Source: a virus
Reading direction: 5' to 3' (one strand)
Virus record (IMG/VR): IMGVR_UViG_3300028025_004292
Coordinates: 1 to 28,658 of that record
Length of the DNA stretch: 28,658 nt
Every line of letters starts with the position of its first letter. Position 1 is the first letter of the stretch. Under the pieces are notes generated by a model. That model was given only the letters and a program-made list of their open reading frames with translations, was not told the origin of the DNA and made no database searches. This document shows positions 6,895 through 16,216 of this stretch, piece by piece. Both the position numbers and the translations under genes were made by a program.

Positions 6895-9188
6895 TGTCTG
6901 ACATTAAAAAGGGCTACACGTTCACGGATAAGTCCACGGACTGGGCTTCTAACAAGGAAACAGCCATTCGTCTGAACAAGATGATGGATGAGGCTAAGGT
7001 TAATTTAGTGGCTGGCACTAACGTCACCATCACACCTACGTTAAATGGCCCTCAAATCGACGTAACAGGTGCAGGAACAGGCTCTGTAACGTCCATTGAT
7101 GTTGATGGTGGTACGGGCATCTCCGTAAGCCCTGCTGGGCCTATAACCACGGCTGGCACGTTTACCGTGACCAATACGGCTCCTGACTTAACGGTTGTTC
7201 TTAGTGGCGGCACGGGAATTACAACGTCTGGCACCTATCCCAATTTTACTGTTACTAATAGTGCTCCAGACCAGACCGTTGCTTTAACGCAAGGTGGGAC
7301 AACCACCATCACTGGAACCTATCCCAACTTCACTATCTCGTCTGCTGACCAATATACGGGAACAGTTACAGGCGTTTCTGTTGTTAGCGCAAACGGTCTT
7401 GCTGGTAGTGCAACAACTGGGGCTACGCCAGCCATTACGCTTTCAACCACAGTTAGCGGATTAGTAAAAGGCAACGGAACAGCTTTGAGCGCGGCTACTG
7501 CTGGTACTGATTATGTCATTCCAAGTGGAAGCATCACAGGAACAGCAGGAAACGTAACGGGAATTGTTGCTGTTGCCAATGGTGGCAGTGGAACGAGTAG
7601 CCCAAGTCTTGTGGCTGGAACAAACGTAACGATCAGTGGTTCTTGGCCCAATCAAACGATCAATTCTACCGCTGGAGGTGGCGGCGGCGGTACTGTCACC
7701 TCGATTGATGTAGATGGCGGTACAGGTATTTCGGTTAGTCCCGCTGGCCCAATTACTACTTCTGGAACATTCACTGTTACTAACACAGCTCCAGACCAAA
7801 CTGTTTCAATTGCATCTGGTACAGGCATTAGCGCTTCTGGCACCTATCCAAATTTCACGGTAACAAACACGGCTCCAGATCAAACCGTTTCTATTAGTGC
7901 TGGCACTAACATCTCAGTGACGGGAAGCTATCCAAGTTTCACGGTTGGAAGCACGGCTGTTGCCATTCCAACGACAGGCAATAAATACAGTCGTCTAAGG
8001 AAAGATATCACAGGAACCATTGGTTCAGCCTCGGACATGAGTTGGGCTGGGCCTGATGTGTTTAACGTGGCTGACTACGGAAGTGCCACAGCCGCAATTA
8101 ACGCTCTTAATACGGCTGGCCGTGGATGTCTTTATTTCCCAGCGGGAACCTATTCCTATTCAACAGCCCTTCCGTCCATTACAAAGCCATGTTTGATTTG
8201 CGGAGATGGAGCTGGAGCAACTTACATAACATTTACTGGCATTGATGGTTTTGTTATTGATTACAGCGGAGCCAGAGCTAGTTGCGAGATAACATCGCTT
8301 ACAATTAACACTGCTGATAGCTCGGTTGGCTCTACATTAAAATCAGCAATTAAATTCACTCAGTTTTCAAACACCGATTTGAATGATGGATTTAGATTTC
8401 ATCATTTAGAGATTTCTGGCCGTTGGGGCTATGGCATCAGAATAATTGGTGCGTTTAATTCGATTCAAGGTTCTAGCATTTCCGATGTAAAGATTAGTTG
8501 TTTCCCTGGAGAAAATAAAACGCTAACATCATCTGGACAGTCAATTCAATATGGCATTCACATGGACAAGGCTTCCAATGTGATGATTACGAGCACGACG
8601 ATATTTGAGTCTTATTACGGTTTATACATTAAACAACAATGCGAAGGAACATCCATTGCAAATTGCATCGTAGTCAATTGCAACACTGGGGTCTATTCTG
8701 AAGGCTCAAATACGTTCATTAGCAACTCGCATTTCAATGTATCTAGCGGATACGTTAGCGACACCGCAATTCCCAACTGTGGAATCGGAATTAACTTAAC
8801 GTCAGTTAGCACAAGTTACCCAAATAATCATTCCAATCTTAGTCACGCCTATATAATTAGCGATTGCACTAGCGCTATTGGGTTGTATATGCAAAATGTT
8901 CAATATACTTTGGTTAATTGTTTCCGTGTGTTAGGAACACCATCATCATTGAAATATGGCATATACATGACAGGAAACGGAGTTAGCGGAGGAATAAATG
9001 CCACAAGGCGCAATTTTATTTGCCAAACTAACATCCAGAATACGACTGATTACGGCATATACATTGATGCAACGGTAACGCTTGGAAATGCCATTTATGA
9101 TGCTCTTTTTACAGATTTGGTTTCTGGATGCGTTACGTTTCAAGATAATGGCGGTGGAGCTACCACAAGAAGTCTGATAGTAATGTAA
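6894..9188 (+). CDS. Tail spike/fibre with C-terminal pectate-lyase-like beta-helix (764 aa)
   Basis: Residues 1-45 are a possible virion anchor (KKGYTFTDKSTDWA, then LNKMMDEAK). Residues ~60-370 are tandem beta repeats; the unit SIDVDGGTGISVSPAGPIT appears near residues 63 and 267, and TxSGTYPNFTVTNxAPDQT several times. From ~380 comes a spike-type domain: DVFNVADYGSATAAINAL, then CLYFPAGTYSYS and an IxGDGxGAT rung, as in pectate-lyase-3 tail spikes that bind or degrade surface sugars. No catalytic residue can be named. Base composition becomes A/T-richer from ~8200, perhaps a swapped receptor-binding end. Confidence 0.85.
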   Translation: MSDIKKGYTFTDKSTDWASNKETAIRLNKMMDEAKVNLVAGTNVTITPTLNGPQIDVTGAGTGSVTSIDVDGGTGISVSPAGPITTAGTFTVTNTAPDLTVVLSGGTGITTSGTYPNFTVTNSAPDQTVALTQGGTTTITGTYPNFTISSADQYTGTVTGVSVVSANGLAGSATTGATPAITLSTTVSGLVKGNGTALSAATAGTDYVIPSGSITGTAGNVTGIVAVANGGSGTSSPSLVAGTNVTISGSWPNQTINSTAGGGGGGTVTSIDVDGGTGISVSPAGPITTSGTFTVTNTAPDQTVSIASGTGISASGTYPNFTVTNTAPDQTVSISAGTNISVTGSYPSFTVGSTAVAIPTTGNKYSRLRKDITGTIGSASDMSWAGPDVFNVADYGSATAAINALNTAGRGCLYFPAGTYSYSTALPSITKPCLICGDGAGATYITFTGIDGFVIDYSGARASCEITSLTINTADSSVGSTLKSAIKFTQFSNTDLNDGFRFHHLEISGRWGYGIRIIGAFNSIQGSSISDVKISCFPGENKTLTSSGQSIQYGIHMDKASNVMITSTTIFESYYGLYIKQQCEGTSIANCIVVNCNTGVYSEGSNTFISNSHFNVSSGYVSDTAIPNCGIGINLTSVSTSYPNNHSNLSHAYIISDCTSAIGLYMQNVQYTLVNCFRVLGTPSSLKYGIYMTGNGVSGGINATRRNFICQTNIQNTTDYGIYIDATVTLGNAIYDALFTDLVSGCVTFQDNGGGATTRSLIVM

Positions 9189-9211
9189 CCCTATTCTGCT
9201 AAAATAGACTT

Positions 9212-9736
9212 ATGCCCATCCTAACTAAAGGCTCTACGTTTGCCACAGGCAATCAAGTTACTGCTGCCAATCTCAATGCCTTGGTGGATAGTGCCACGTT
9301 TGCGGCGGGTGCCGTGGATACGGTGACTACCGAGCTGTCGTCTGGGGCCATTGGCGTCAAAAATGGCGGCATCACTCCCTCAAAACTATCTTCTTATGGC
9401 CCTACATGGGGATTGGAGACGGTTAATAGCGTTCCCAACGTACAGGTGCTGCGCTATGCTGGTAATGCCGTGGTTAATGGCCCTCTGGAAGCGGGTGGAG
9501 CCATCACTTCTAGCGGTGCCATTTCGGCTAACGGCGATCTTTCTACCAACGGTGACTTGAAGATGCTGAACAACAAGTCCATCATCCCTAGTGGTAGCCC
9601 TGGCCGCACAGTTGCCCTTACAACGGGTACGGGTGGCAATAGCATTAAACTGGGCTTTGACAACTCTAGCGGCGCGTTCCTACTGGTTACGATTGACGGG
9701 GCTAACGAATATAAGATTGCCTTAACAGCCGTTTAA
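9212..9736 (+). CDS. Short tail fibre-like protein (174 aa)
   Basis: The N-terminus (TKGSTFATGNQVTAANLNAL, then VDSATF) parallels that of the preceding 764-residue spike. Next comes GAIGVKNGGITPSKL, a common fibre segment, then Gly/Ser/Asn repeats and a short beta-rich end. Length is small for a full fibre, so it may be an adaptor or a cap. It overlaps the next gene by TAATG. Confidence 0.75.
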   Translation: MPILTKGSTFATGNQVTAANLNALVDSATFAAGAVDTVTTELSSGAIGVKNGGITPSKLSSYGPTWGLETVNSVPNVQVLRYAGNAVVNGPLEAGGAITSSGAISANGDLSTNGDLKMLNNKSIIPSGSPGRTVALTTGTGGNSIKLGFDNSSGAFLLVTIDGANEYKIALTAV

Positions 9737-10080
9737 TGACCCCTATTGAGCAAGCAAAGGCTCATTATGTCAAACACGGCTTGAATTTTGAGCAGGACTT
9801 AGGCTACTATCTCGTTCATGGCTATGTGGTAGCCGCGCCTGATAGGTTTATGATGTTTAAGCCTGTTAGGGCCGAAATAGGCGAAGCCGATTGGTTTCCA
9901 GCCCAGCCTGACGCTTGGTATGTCCATTACGCCGCTGGTAAACGCTGTTTAGAGTGGTTTTTAGGCCAAGCGCCGTTCTACCTACCAAAGATAGCGTGGA
10001 TGCGGGATAAAGGGCTTAAAGCGCAACGGTTGGCGGTCTATGATGCTAAACGGCTTTGTGATAGACTAAAGCACAAATGA
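9736..10080 (+). CDS. Conserved phage protein of unknown function (114 aa)
   Basis: Aromatic-rich, soluble. Motifs: GLNFEQDLGYYLVHGYVVA, then PDRFMMFKPV, PDAWYVHYAAG, and FLGQAPFYLPKIAWMR. I recall this order (LVHG, PDRF, DAWYVxxAxG, APxxLPxIxW) from small proteins beside tail genes in other phages, with no assigned function. It is coupled on both sides: TAATG with the fibre gene and ATGA with the next gene. Confidence 0.8.
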   Translation: MTPIEQAKAHYVKHGLNFEQDLGYYLVHGYVVAAPDRFMMFKPVRAEIGEADWFPAQPDAWYVHYAAGKRCLEWFLGQAPFYLPKIAWMRDKGLKAQRLAVYDAKRLCDRLKHK

Positions 10081-10955
10081 GCAGCACGAAAACACCCACT
10101 CCACCCCCTGCGCCAACAGGCGTAAATGCGGGTCAATCTATGCTGGATTATCAGCAGCAATTTGCCAATCCAGAACTGCAAGCATTGACGTATGGATTGG
10201 AGCAGCAATATCGTCCTAAATATGCCGCGCTCAACTTAGCGGACATTGGGCAATATCAGCAGGGTGGCATCAATCTTTTAGGTCAGGGCACACAGCAGTT
10301 GGGCGAAATCGAGCGTCAGGCTCTGGCTCAACAGCGTGCAGGCGACGTAGCCGCCATTGGTCAATATGGCTCTGGCGTCACCCAGGCCATGCGTCAGGCC
10401 GATCCCTACGCTGCGGCCATTGCCGACCAACAGCAACAGATGGCTATGCAGCTCTATGGGCAGTCCCAAGGACTCACCCCTGAGCAACGTCGTTTGGCTG
10501 AACAGCAAGCCCGTGCGGGTGGTATGGCGCGTGGTCGTATTGGCGACCAGTCTTCCATTGCCGCTGAAATCTTGGGTCGTGAAGGCTCTTTGGCTGCTAA
10601 ACGTCAGGAAGCTATGGGCGCGGGCCAGCTTGCCCAGTCGTACAACCAACAGTTCTCTAGCCCGTTAATGTCCATTCTAGGCCGTCCTTCGTCGGCTATG
10701 CAATATGCCCAAGGTCAGCAAGGCTTGGCCTATCAGCAAGCGGGTGGGCCTGTTGGCCCTCGTTTCAGTGATCCTAACGCTGGGGTCAATCTTGCTCTTC
10801 AGAACGCTAGCAACCTTTCCAACTACAATGCGTCTATTTATGGCGCTCAGGCTGGTTTGGCTGGGGCTAAGGCTCAAGCTAATGCGGCTATGGTTGCTGG
10901 TGCCTTCCAAGGTTTGGGTGCTCTTGGTGGCGGATTTGCTGCTGGCAGAAAATAA
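10077..10955 (+). CDS. Internal virion (ejection)-type protein, Gln/Ala-rich (292 aa)
   Basis: Pro-rich start (TKTPTPPPAPTG), then a long helical region full of Gln and Ala (LDYQQQFANPELQALTYG, AIADQQQQMAMQLYG), and a Gly/Ala-rich hydrophobic end (GAFQGLGALGGGFAAG) that could insert in membrane. Position before two larger proteins of the same style suggests the trio of ejection proteins that podoviruses push into the host envelope with the DNA. This is inference from composition and order. Confidence 0.65.
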   Translation: MSSTKTPTPPPAPTGVNAGQSMLDYQQQFANPELQALTYGLEQQYRPKYAALNLADIGQYQQGGINLLGQGTQQLGEIERQALAQQRAGDVAAIGQYGSGVTQAMRQADPYAAAIADQQQQMAMQLYGQSQGLTPEQRRLAEQQARAGGMARGRIGDQSSIAAEILGREGSLAAKRQEAMGAGQLAQSYNQQFSSPLMSILGRPSSAMQYAQGQQGLAYQQAGGPVGPRFSDPNAGVNLALQNASNLSNYNASIYGAQAGLAGAKAQANAAMVAGAFQGLGALGGGFAAGRK

Positions 10956-10970
10956 ACGCAACTAACTCTT

Positions 10971-12320
10971 ATGGCTTTTCAAACTGGCACACAGGTAAAT
11001 GCGGCTCTAGGCCGTACAGACTACACTCCGTTCCTTCAAGGAGCCATGCAGGGCGCTCAGGCGCAGGCGCGTGGGGCTGAACTCATTGGGCAAGGATTGG
11101 CTGGTCTAGGCCAGCAAGTAGCCACTGGCATTGAGAAGTATTACAAGAAACAAGAAGAGAAGGGTATTGAGCAGCAGGGTGTTGAGTTTATTAAAAGCAA
11201 TGTTCCTGGCATTGACGATAAGGCTGCACGGGCTGGTCTTAAAGCGGCGGGTGGAGCGGCTGCGTTTGTCAATTTCATGTCTAGTCAAAGACAATCTCAA
11301 GAAGCAGCTAAACAGAAGCAAGAGGTTGATAGTCTAACTGAAATCTTGCGTCAGGGCGGTGGAACCATTCCGTCCCCAATTTCCAATCAAGTAGCTAAGT
11401 CCTTCTCTCCAAGCACGCTATTTGCGGCCCGTGAACAGTTCTTGAAACAATCTAAGATGGAGTCGGAGATAAACAAACTTAATGCTGAGTCTATGGGCAA
11501 ACCAGTTGAAGGTCAAATTATGACTCAAGAACAGGTTGCTGCTGAAGAGGCCAAGGGCCGAAGCATTACTGGTGTTCCAACAAGTGATGGAAATATCCGA
11601 GTTACGGCTGTTAAAACACTGGCAAAACAAGCACCTAATGTTACGTTTGGCGCTGTTGCTCCAGGCACTTATATCACCCAAACACCAGAAGGCGGATATG
11701 CTTCTAAAGCGGTTGAGGGTGCTCCAAAAACAAACGAACAGATTAACCGAGAAGAGGCTGTTGCAACTCAAGAAAGAGCTAAAGATAATTTTGGCAGTCA
11801 AATTAAATCAGCATTTGGAGGCATCATGCAGCTCAATAAGATGGGCGCTATGGTTAATCCAGATAATGATATGTTCACTAATTTAGGGGCCAAAGTTTCA
11901 TCTAGTTACCTTGGTCAAATTGTTGGTGGAGCAGGCGGTACTAAAGTTGCTAGCATTCAAAAACAACTTACAAAATTGCAGCCACTGATGATAGCTGCTT
12001 TGGCTGAAGCTACTGGTATAAAATCGACTCAACTCAATAGTAATGCCGAGCTTAAATTTTATTTGGATGCAATGGCTGATCCAAACACGGATTTCTATTC
12101 TAATATTGCAGCCCTAGATGCTCTTTCTAAACAGGTTGTTGGTAAGGATATTGTTGCGGAATTACTTCAAGATAATCCAAAACTTCTTTCAAAAGTTCGT
12201 CGTGAATCAAATACACTTCAATCCGAAAGACCGCTTAATTTAGGTGTCAATATTCCCGTTTCTTCACAGAAACCAGTTGAAAAACTTCAGATTAAATCAA
12301 TCAAGCAAATCGGGAAATAA
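10971..12320 (+). CDS. Internal virion/ejection-type coiled-coil protein (449 aa)
   Basis: Ala/Gln/Gly-rich helical N-terminus (FLQGAMQGAQAQARGAELIG), then a long charged coiled-coil region (~60-180, with YYKKQEEKGIEQQG and EAAKQKQEVDSL). The C-terminal half (~260-400) is mixed, containing IQKQLTKLQPLMIAALAE. No enzyme motif was found. It is the second of three ejection-type genes, separated from the next by two bases. The DNA turns A/T-richer from ~11700 onwards. Confidence 0.65.
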   Translation: MAFQTGTQVNAALGRTDYTPFLQGAMQGAQAQARGAELIGQGLAGLGQQVATGIEKYYKKQEEKGIEQQGVEFIKSNVPGIDDKAARAGLKAAGGAAAFVNFMSSQRQSQEAAKQKQEVDSLTEILRQGGGTIPSPISNQVAKSFSPSTLFAAREQFLKQSKMESEINKLNAESMGKPVEGQIMTQEQVAAEEAKGRSITGVPTSDGNIRVTAVKTLAKQAPNVTFGAVAPGTYITQTPEGGYASKAVEGAPKTNEQINREEAVATQERAKDNFGSQIKSAFGGIMQLNKMGAMVNPDNDMFTNLGAKVSSSYLGQIVGGAGGTKVASIQKQLTKLQPLMIAALAEATGIKSTQLNSNAELKFYLDAMADPNTDFYSNIAALDALSKQVVGKDIVAELLQDNPKLLSKVRRESNTLQSERPLNLGVNIPVSSQKPVEKLQIKSIKQIGK

Positions 12321-12322
12321 TA

Positions 12323-15124
12323 ATGCCAACGTATCAAATCGAAACCAACAGGGGGACATTTGAAATTGAGGCTAATCGGGAGCCAAGTGCCTCCGAAATT
12401 GAGTCATACATTTCACAGCAATCGGCTACGCCTGCTGCGCCTACTGCTCCTGTTGAGGCCCAGCCAATGGCTCAACAGCGCGATCCTTCTACTATTCCTG
12501 AGCTTGTTGCTGGTAATGAACAGCAAATGGCGCAGCAACGTGCTCGCAATGTTCAACAACAGCTTGGCCTAGCTGAACCCGTATCCCCAACGGAAACGGT
12601 TTCTTTGGCTAACCGATTTGTAGCTGGGTTTGCTCCCACTGCTCCAGAAAAGAAAGCCTATTACGAAAGCGAATACGGCAAAGACTCCTTTATTCCACTT
12701 AGCAGCAATCGGGCTTTGGTTCGTATTCCTGACAAGGTTAATGGATTTAAATGGGTGGTTGACGATCCCAAGGGTCTTGATGCTGGGGATATGGCCGAAA
12801 TTGCCTCTAGAGGGCCAGAGATTACGGCTGGCTTTGTCTCCACAATGGCTAGAGCACCAGGTACCGCTGGTGGCGTTGCTAAACTTGCCCAAGTGTCGGG
12901 TGTTAGTGCTTTGGCATCCAATGTTTTTGGTGCCTTGCAAGATGCTGCTTTTCGTGGGTTAACTGGACAACCAATTAATGCCCCTGAGATTTTGGGCCGT
13001 CGGGCAAAGGGAACGCTAGTTGAAACAGCGTTGGGTGTCGCGGCTCCTAAAGCCGTTGAGAAAGTAATTCAAATGGGGCGTACACGCTCTGCTCTTACGT
13101 CCAACATTGAAGCATTCATGGATGAGGGTAAGGCGGCTAAGAAAGCCCTTCAAGAACAAGGTTACAACCCATCTACCTCTGCTGAGTTGGCTGATGTGAT
13201 TCGTAATGCCAATCCAGCCAAATTATCTTCTGTTGAGGCTGGTGATGCTTTGGCTGAAAGCCTTACCCAAACCGATAAGGCATTACGCGTTCAATCTGTT
13301 GGAATGACTGAACAAGCCGCTACTTCTCTTGAAGCAAAGGCAATGGCTCGTATCAAGGCCGCAACGTCTCCATTTACTCTTGAACCAAGTGAGGCTGGAC
13401 TTGCTACAATTGGAGCTGTTAAGCAAAACTTCATGGATGCAAAGAAAGCCACTGATGCTTTGTATCAAAGTGCTTATGATGAAATTGCATCTGCGGCTAA
13501 GGAAAAAGGTGTTAAAGCAATTGTAAAACTTACCGAAAGCAAAAAGCTGGTTAATCAACTGGAAAGCAATCTTCTTAAATCTTCTGAAGTGGTGGAGGCT
13601 CAACCAACTGGCATTGTTGACCAATTTGGTCGTCAAGTTATGGGGCCAGAAACAACTACGACATCAACTCTTAGTATTTATCAACCACTGCTCACTGTAA
13701 TTAAACAAATCAAGCAAGCGGCTGGAACACCTCAAGAACTGCGTGCTGTAAGTCAATTGAGGACAATGATTGGCGAGAAGATCAAGAATCCTTCCGATTT
13801 GTTCCCAGGGCTTGATGTTGGTACAGCAAAACAACTCTACAAGTCTCTTTCTAACGACATAGACAGTTCGGTTGCTGCATTTACAGGCCCAGGTTCAGCT
13901 AAGTTGAAGTCTGCTCACATGGCTTATAAGGCCATGATTTCTCCTGTTGAATCGAATGATTTGATGTATCGCATTGCCAATGGATTGGTCAATAACCCAG
14001 AGGATGTTGTTAAAACACTTGCAAATGGTGGTACGGCTGATTGGGCTGCGGCTAAAGCAGTTGTTCCTGCTAATACGTTTAACAACCTTAAACGCACTGT
14101 TGTTGATAGTTTGATGGGTTCCGCCAAGGTTAGCATTGGAAACACAGAAATCGCAGACATTGGTAAGCTAGCTCAGTCGCTTAATGCTATTGATAGCTCG
14201 GTTAAGAATACGATTTTTAATGGCAGCAATCGTTGGCAGTTCATCGAGCAAGCTGGTCGTCAGGTAAATGCCATGAAGAACATGAATGGCCTGTTTACAG
14301 GCGAAGCCCTTCCCGCCATTGGTGCTATCAATGAGGCTATGGCTATTGCTGAAAGAGAAGGCATAAACAAGGCTAACAGCTATTACAAGAATGCCATTAA
14401 ACTAGCCGCTGAACGTCGGTCTAATATGACCTCTTCGTTGATTTCCCAAATCAACAATGGCAATACAATCCACGTTGCTGAACGTCCAGCCGAGTTCTTT
14501 GAAGGATTGGTTCTATCTGGCAAGTATCGCCCAGAGTACGTCAAAGGCGTAATTGCTAAACTTCCTCCAGAACAGCAAAAGAACATTGCTGATACGGCTT
14601 TTCAGACTCTCTTTGAGAAAGCACGAGTTTTAAGTCAGTCCACCGTAGAATCGGGCAAGAACACTTACAGCTTCGATCAGATGCTTAACAACGTGTTCAA
14701 GAATAAACAGCAAAGCCAGTCGGTTGAGGCTGTTATTGGCAAGGACAGGCTAGATGTCATCAAAAACTGGACTAAGTACGAGATGGCTAACAGCATTCAA
14801 CAAGCTAAGGCCAGTCAGCAAGGGCGTAGGATTACTGGGCTTATTGGTCGTTTGCCATATAGAAACCTAGCTATAGCTGGTTTTGCTTCTTATGCGCTGG
14901 AACAGGCATCTGGTAAGGCTTTCATAAGCAAAGCAACTCCTGCTAACGTAGCTTTGTTCTCGGATGCTCGTTTACTTCAAATGGCTCCAAGGAAAACCGC
15001 TGCTGGCATTGCTCTCATTCAAAGTGCTATGGGCAAGCCTGGTTATGGCGATTATATGCAGATGATGGGAGAATTTGATTACGACCAGCAAACGGCCATC
15101 GACGACTACTTGCTCAATCGCTAA
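12323..15124 (+). CDS. Large internal virion/ejection-type protein (933 aa)
   Basis: The N-terminal ~35 residues (TYQIETNRGTFEIEANREPS, then ASEIESYISQQ) match a short domain I recall at the start of large phage virion polyproteins. A Pro/Ala/Gln linker follows, then an amphipathic Ala/Gly-rich region (~160-250: MARAPGTAGGVAKLA, GVSALASNVFGALQDAAF) that may cross or bind membrane. The remainder is helical (~270-850), ending in MMGEFDYDQQTAIDDYLL. I see no lysozyme or transglycosylase motif. Likely the largest ejection protein. Its 3' end overlaps the convergent 82-aa gene by 11 bases. Confidence 0.7.
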   Translation: MPTYQIETNRGTFEIEANREPSASEIESYISQQSATPAAPTAPVEAQPMAQQRDPSTIPELVAGNEQQMAQQRARNVQQQLGLAEPVSPTETVSLANRFVAGFAPTAPEKKAYYESEYGKDSFIPLSSNRALVRIPDKVNGFKWVVDDPKGLDAGDMAEIASRGPEITAGFVSTMARAPGTAGGVAKLAQVSGVSALASNVFGALQDAAFRGLTGQPINAPEILGRRAKGTLVETALGVAAPKAVEKVIQMGRTRSALTSNIEAFMDEGKAAKKALQEQGYNPSTSAELADVIRNANPAKLSSVEAGDALAESLTQTDKALRVQSVGMTEQAATSLEAKAMARIKAATSPFTLEPSEAGLATIGAVKQNFMDAKKATDALYQSAYDEIASAAKEKGVKAIVKLTESKKLVNQLESNLLKSSEVVEAQPTGIVDQFGRQVMGPETTTTSTLSIYQPLLTVIKQIKQAAGTPQELRAVSQLRTMIGEKIKNPSDLFPGLDVGTAKQLYKSLSNDIDSSVAAFTGPGSAKLKSAHMAYKAMISPVESNDLMYRIANGLVNNPEDVVKTLANGGTADWAAAKAVVPANTFNNLKRTVVDSLMGSAKVSIGNTEIADIGKLAQSLNAIDSSVKNTIFNGSNRWQFIEQAGRQVNAMKNMNGLFTGEALPAIGAINEAMAIAEREGINKANSYYKNAIKLAAERRSNMTSSLISQINNGNTIHVAERPAEFFEGLVLSGKYRPEYVKGVIAKLPPEQQKNIADTAFQTLFEKARVLSQSTVESGKNTYSFDQMLNNVFKNKQQSQSVEAVIGKDRLDVIKNWTKYEMANSIQQAKASQQGRRITGLIGRLPYRNLAIAGFASYALEQASGKAFISKATPANVALFSDARLLQMAPRKTAAGIALIQSAMGKPGYGDYMQMMGEFDYDQQTAIDDYLLNR

Positions 15125-15362
15125 CCCGCTCCGCCGCAGCGATAGCTACTTCTGGTAGGAAGAACCTAAGCCCGCAAAGGGCATTCCCGACAATCTCGCA
15201 TAGGTACATACCGTCCTGTGCGCTCTGAGACACAAACCTCCATTTGTCCAACTGGGCTATGTGGACGATGGAGCCGCTTTCCTCTCTGGCTGCCATAATG
15301 ATGTTGGGTGGTACATTTTTGAACCAGTAGAGAGGGTCTATGGGGCTGTTTGTGGGAGACAT
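15114..15362 (-). CDS. Hypothetical protein (82 aa), last gene of the - strand unit
   Basis: I chose the ATG at 15362, because the longer frame reaching 15428 would run into the tRNA. The product begins MSPTNSPIDPLYWFKNVPPN and has RWRF-like aromatic stretches (LDKWRFVSQSAQDGMYLC). It overlaps the end of the 933-aa gene from the opposite side. Function unknown. Confidence 0.55.
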   Translation of the reverse strand: MSPTNSPIDPLYWFKNVPPNIIMAAREESGSIVHIAQLDKWRFVSQSAQDGMYLCEIVGNALCGLRFFLPEVAIAAAERVSD

Positions 15363-15370
15363 AAAGAGAT

Positions 15371-15442
15371 AGCTTTCGACAGGACTCGAACCTGCAATAT
15401 CCGGCTTACAAAGTCGGCGCTTCACCATTAAGCTACGAAAGC
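15371..15442 (-). tRNA. tRNA-Thr (anticodon UGU)
   Basis: Full cloverleaf on the - strand: acceptor GCTTTCG pairs with CGAAAGC; D arm GCTT/AAGC with loop AATGGTG; anticodon stem CCGAC/GCCGG with one A-C mismatch and loop TTTGTAA (anticodon TGT); variable loop ATATT; T arm GCAGG-TTCGAGT-CCTGT. Total 72 bases with U as discriminator; no encoded CCA. It reads ACA codons, and may read ACG by wobble. It sits 6 bases after the exonuclease gene and 8 before the last - strand gene, so it is probably cut from their transcript. Confidence 0.9.
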
Positions 15443-15448
15443 AAAAAA

Positions 15449-16216
15449 CTATTGTGACTTACGCCATTCAACGTAGTCCTTGTGGGCCGTTGCGCTAATC
15501 TTGTAATAGCGGCCACAGTCCTTGCATTGCATCATGTAGGACAGTGTTCCCGTTGAGCTAATCTGCTTACGGTTGATCTTTACGTTGCTACTACCGTCAA
15601 CAGGGCAAGTCCACTTATCGTTGCCAGAAGCAACCCCAGCGTGGGTCTTGTGGGGCAGGTAGTATTCCATCTTCTCCCAGACTTCTTGGAGCAGCTCTAC
15701 GTCCTTGGCACAATAGACGCACATTTGATTCATGGCCTTGATGTTCTTCTCAAGGACAATCTTCTTCCACAGGCCAAACTCGGTCTTTATCTTGCCGCCT
15801 AAGCCTAGGTACTTGGCAATGTAGTCGAGCTTGTTAGAGTTGAAGAGGAACTTGCTACGCGCCCATTTGAGAGTGTCAATGGTGCGATATTGGGGCATGG
15901 GGTCTAGGCCGTGAAAGATGGCACGGGCGCGAATCCACGGCATATCAAACTTGTCTCCATTGTGGAAAACAATCTCGTCGGCTTGGTTAGCCACTTTGAT
16001 GAACTCTTGGAGGAGCTTCTTGTCGCATTGGTTGCTGTCCCAACGTAACACCTTGGCTTTCTTTTGGTGCTCCCACTTGTAACCAATACAAATGATTGCT
16101 CGCTCCTTGAGTATGTTGTCATTATCAATACGGATGTCATAGCCAACGCGCCATGAGAGCACGACGTTGGGGGACGTTTCAATGTCGGCGAATAGGCGAT
16201 TGAGGCGAGGTTTCAT
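15449..16216 (-). CDS. DnaQ-like (RNase H fold) 3'-5' exonuclease with partial zinc ribbon
   Basis: 255 residues. The DEDD-type acidic motifs are visible: FADIETS (D11, E13), FHNGDKFDMPWIR (D91) and YCAKDVELL (Y168xxxD172), with IDTLKWARSKFLF between. This is the family of stand-alone phage exonucleases related to family B polymerase proofreading domains. The C-terminal ~55 residues look like a zinc ribbon, with C204, C231 and C234, but the expected second Cys is Asp207 (TCPVDGSS), so metal binding may be weakened. Probable role: trimming or proofreading during phage DNA replication or degrading host DNA. It starts by ATGA overlap with the 52-aa membrane gene. Confidence 0.85.
   Translation of the reverse strand: MKPRLNRLFADIETSPNVVLSWRVGYDIRIDNDNILKERAIICIGYKWEHQKKAKVLRWDSNQCDKKLLQEFIKVANQADEIVFHNGDKFDMPWIRARAIFHGLDPMPQYRTIDTLKWARSKFLFNSNKLDYIAKYLGLGGKIKTEFGLWKKIVLEKNIKAMNQMCVYCAKDVELLQEVWEKMEYYLPHKTHAGVASGNDKWTCPVDGSSNVKINRKQISSTGTLSYMMQCKDCGRYYKISATAHKDYVEWRKSQ

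Noticed and set aside
7060-7850. Repeats in the spike gene as a diversity-generating retroelement
   Set aside because: They are ordinary fibre beta repeats; there is no reverse transcriptase and no adenine-specific difference pattern in this window.
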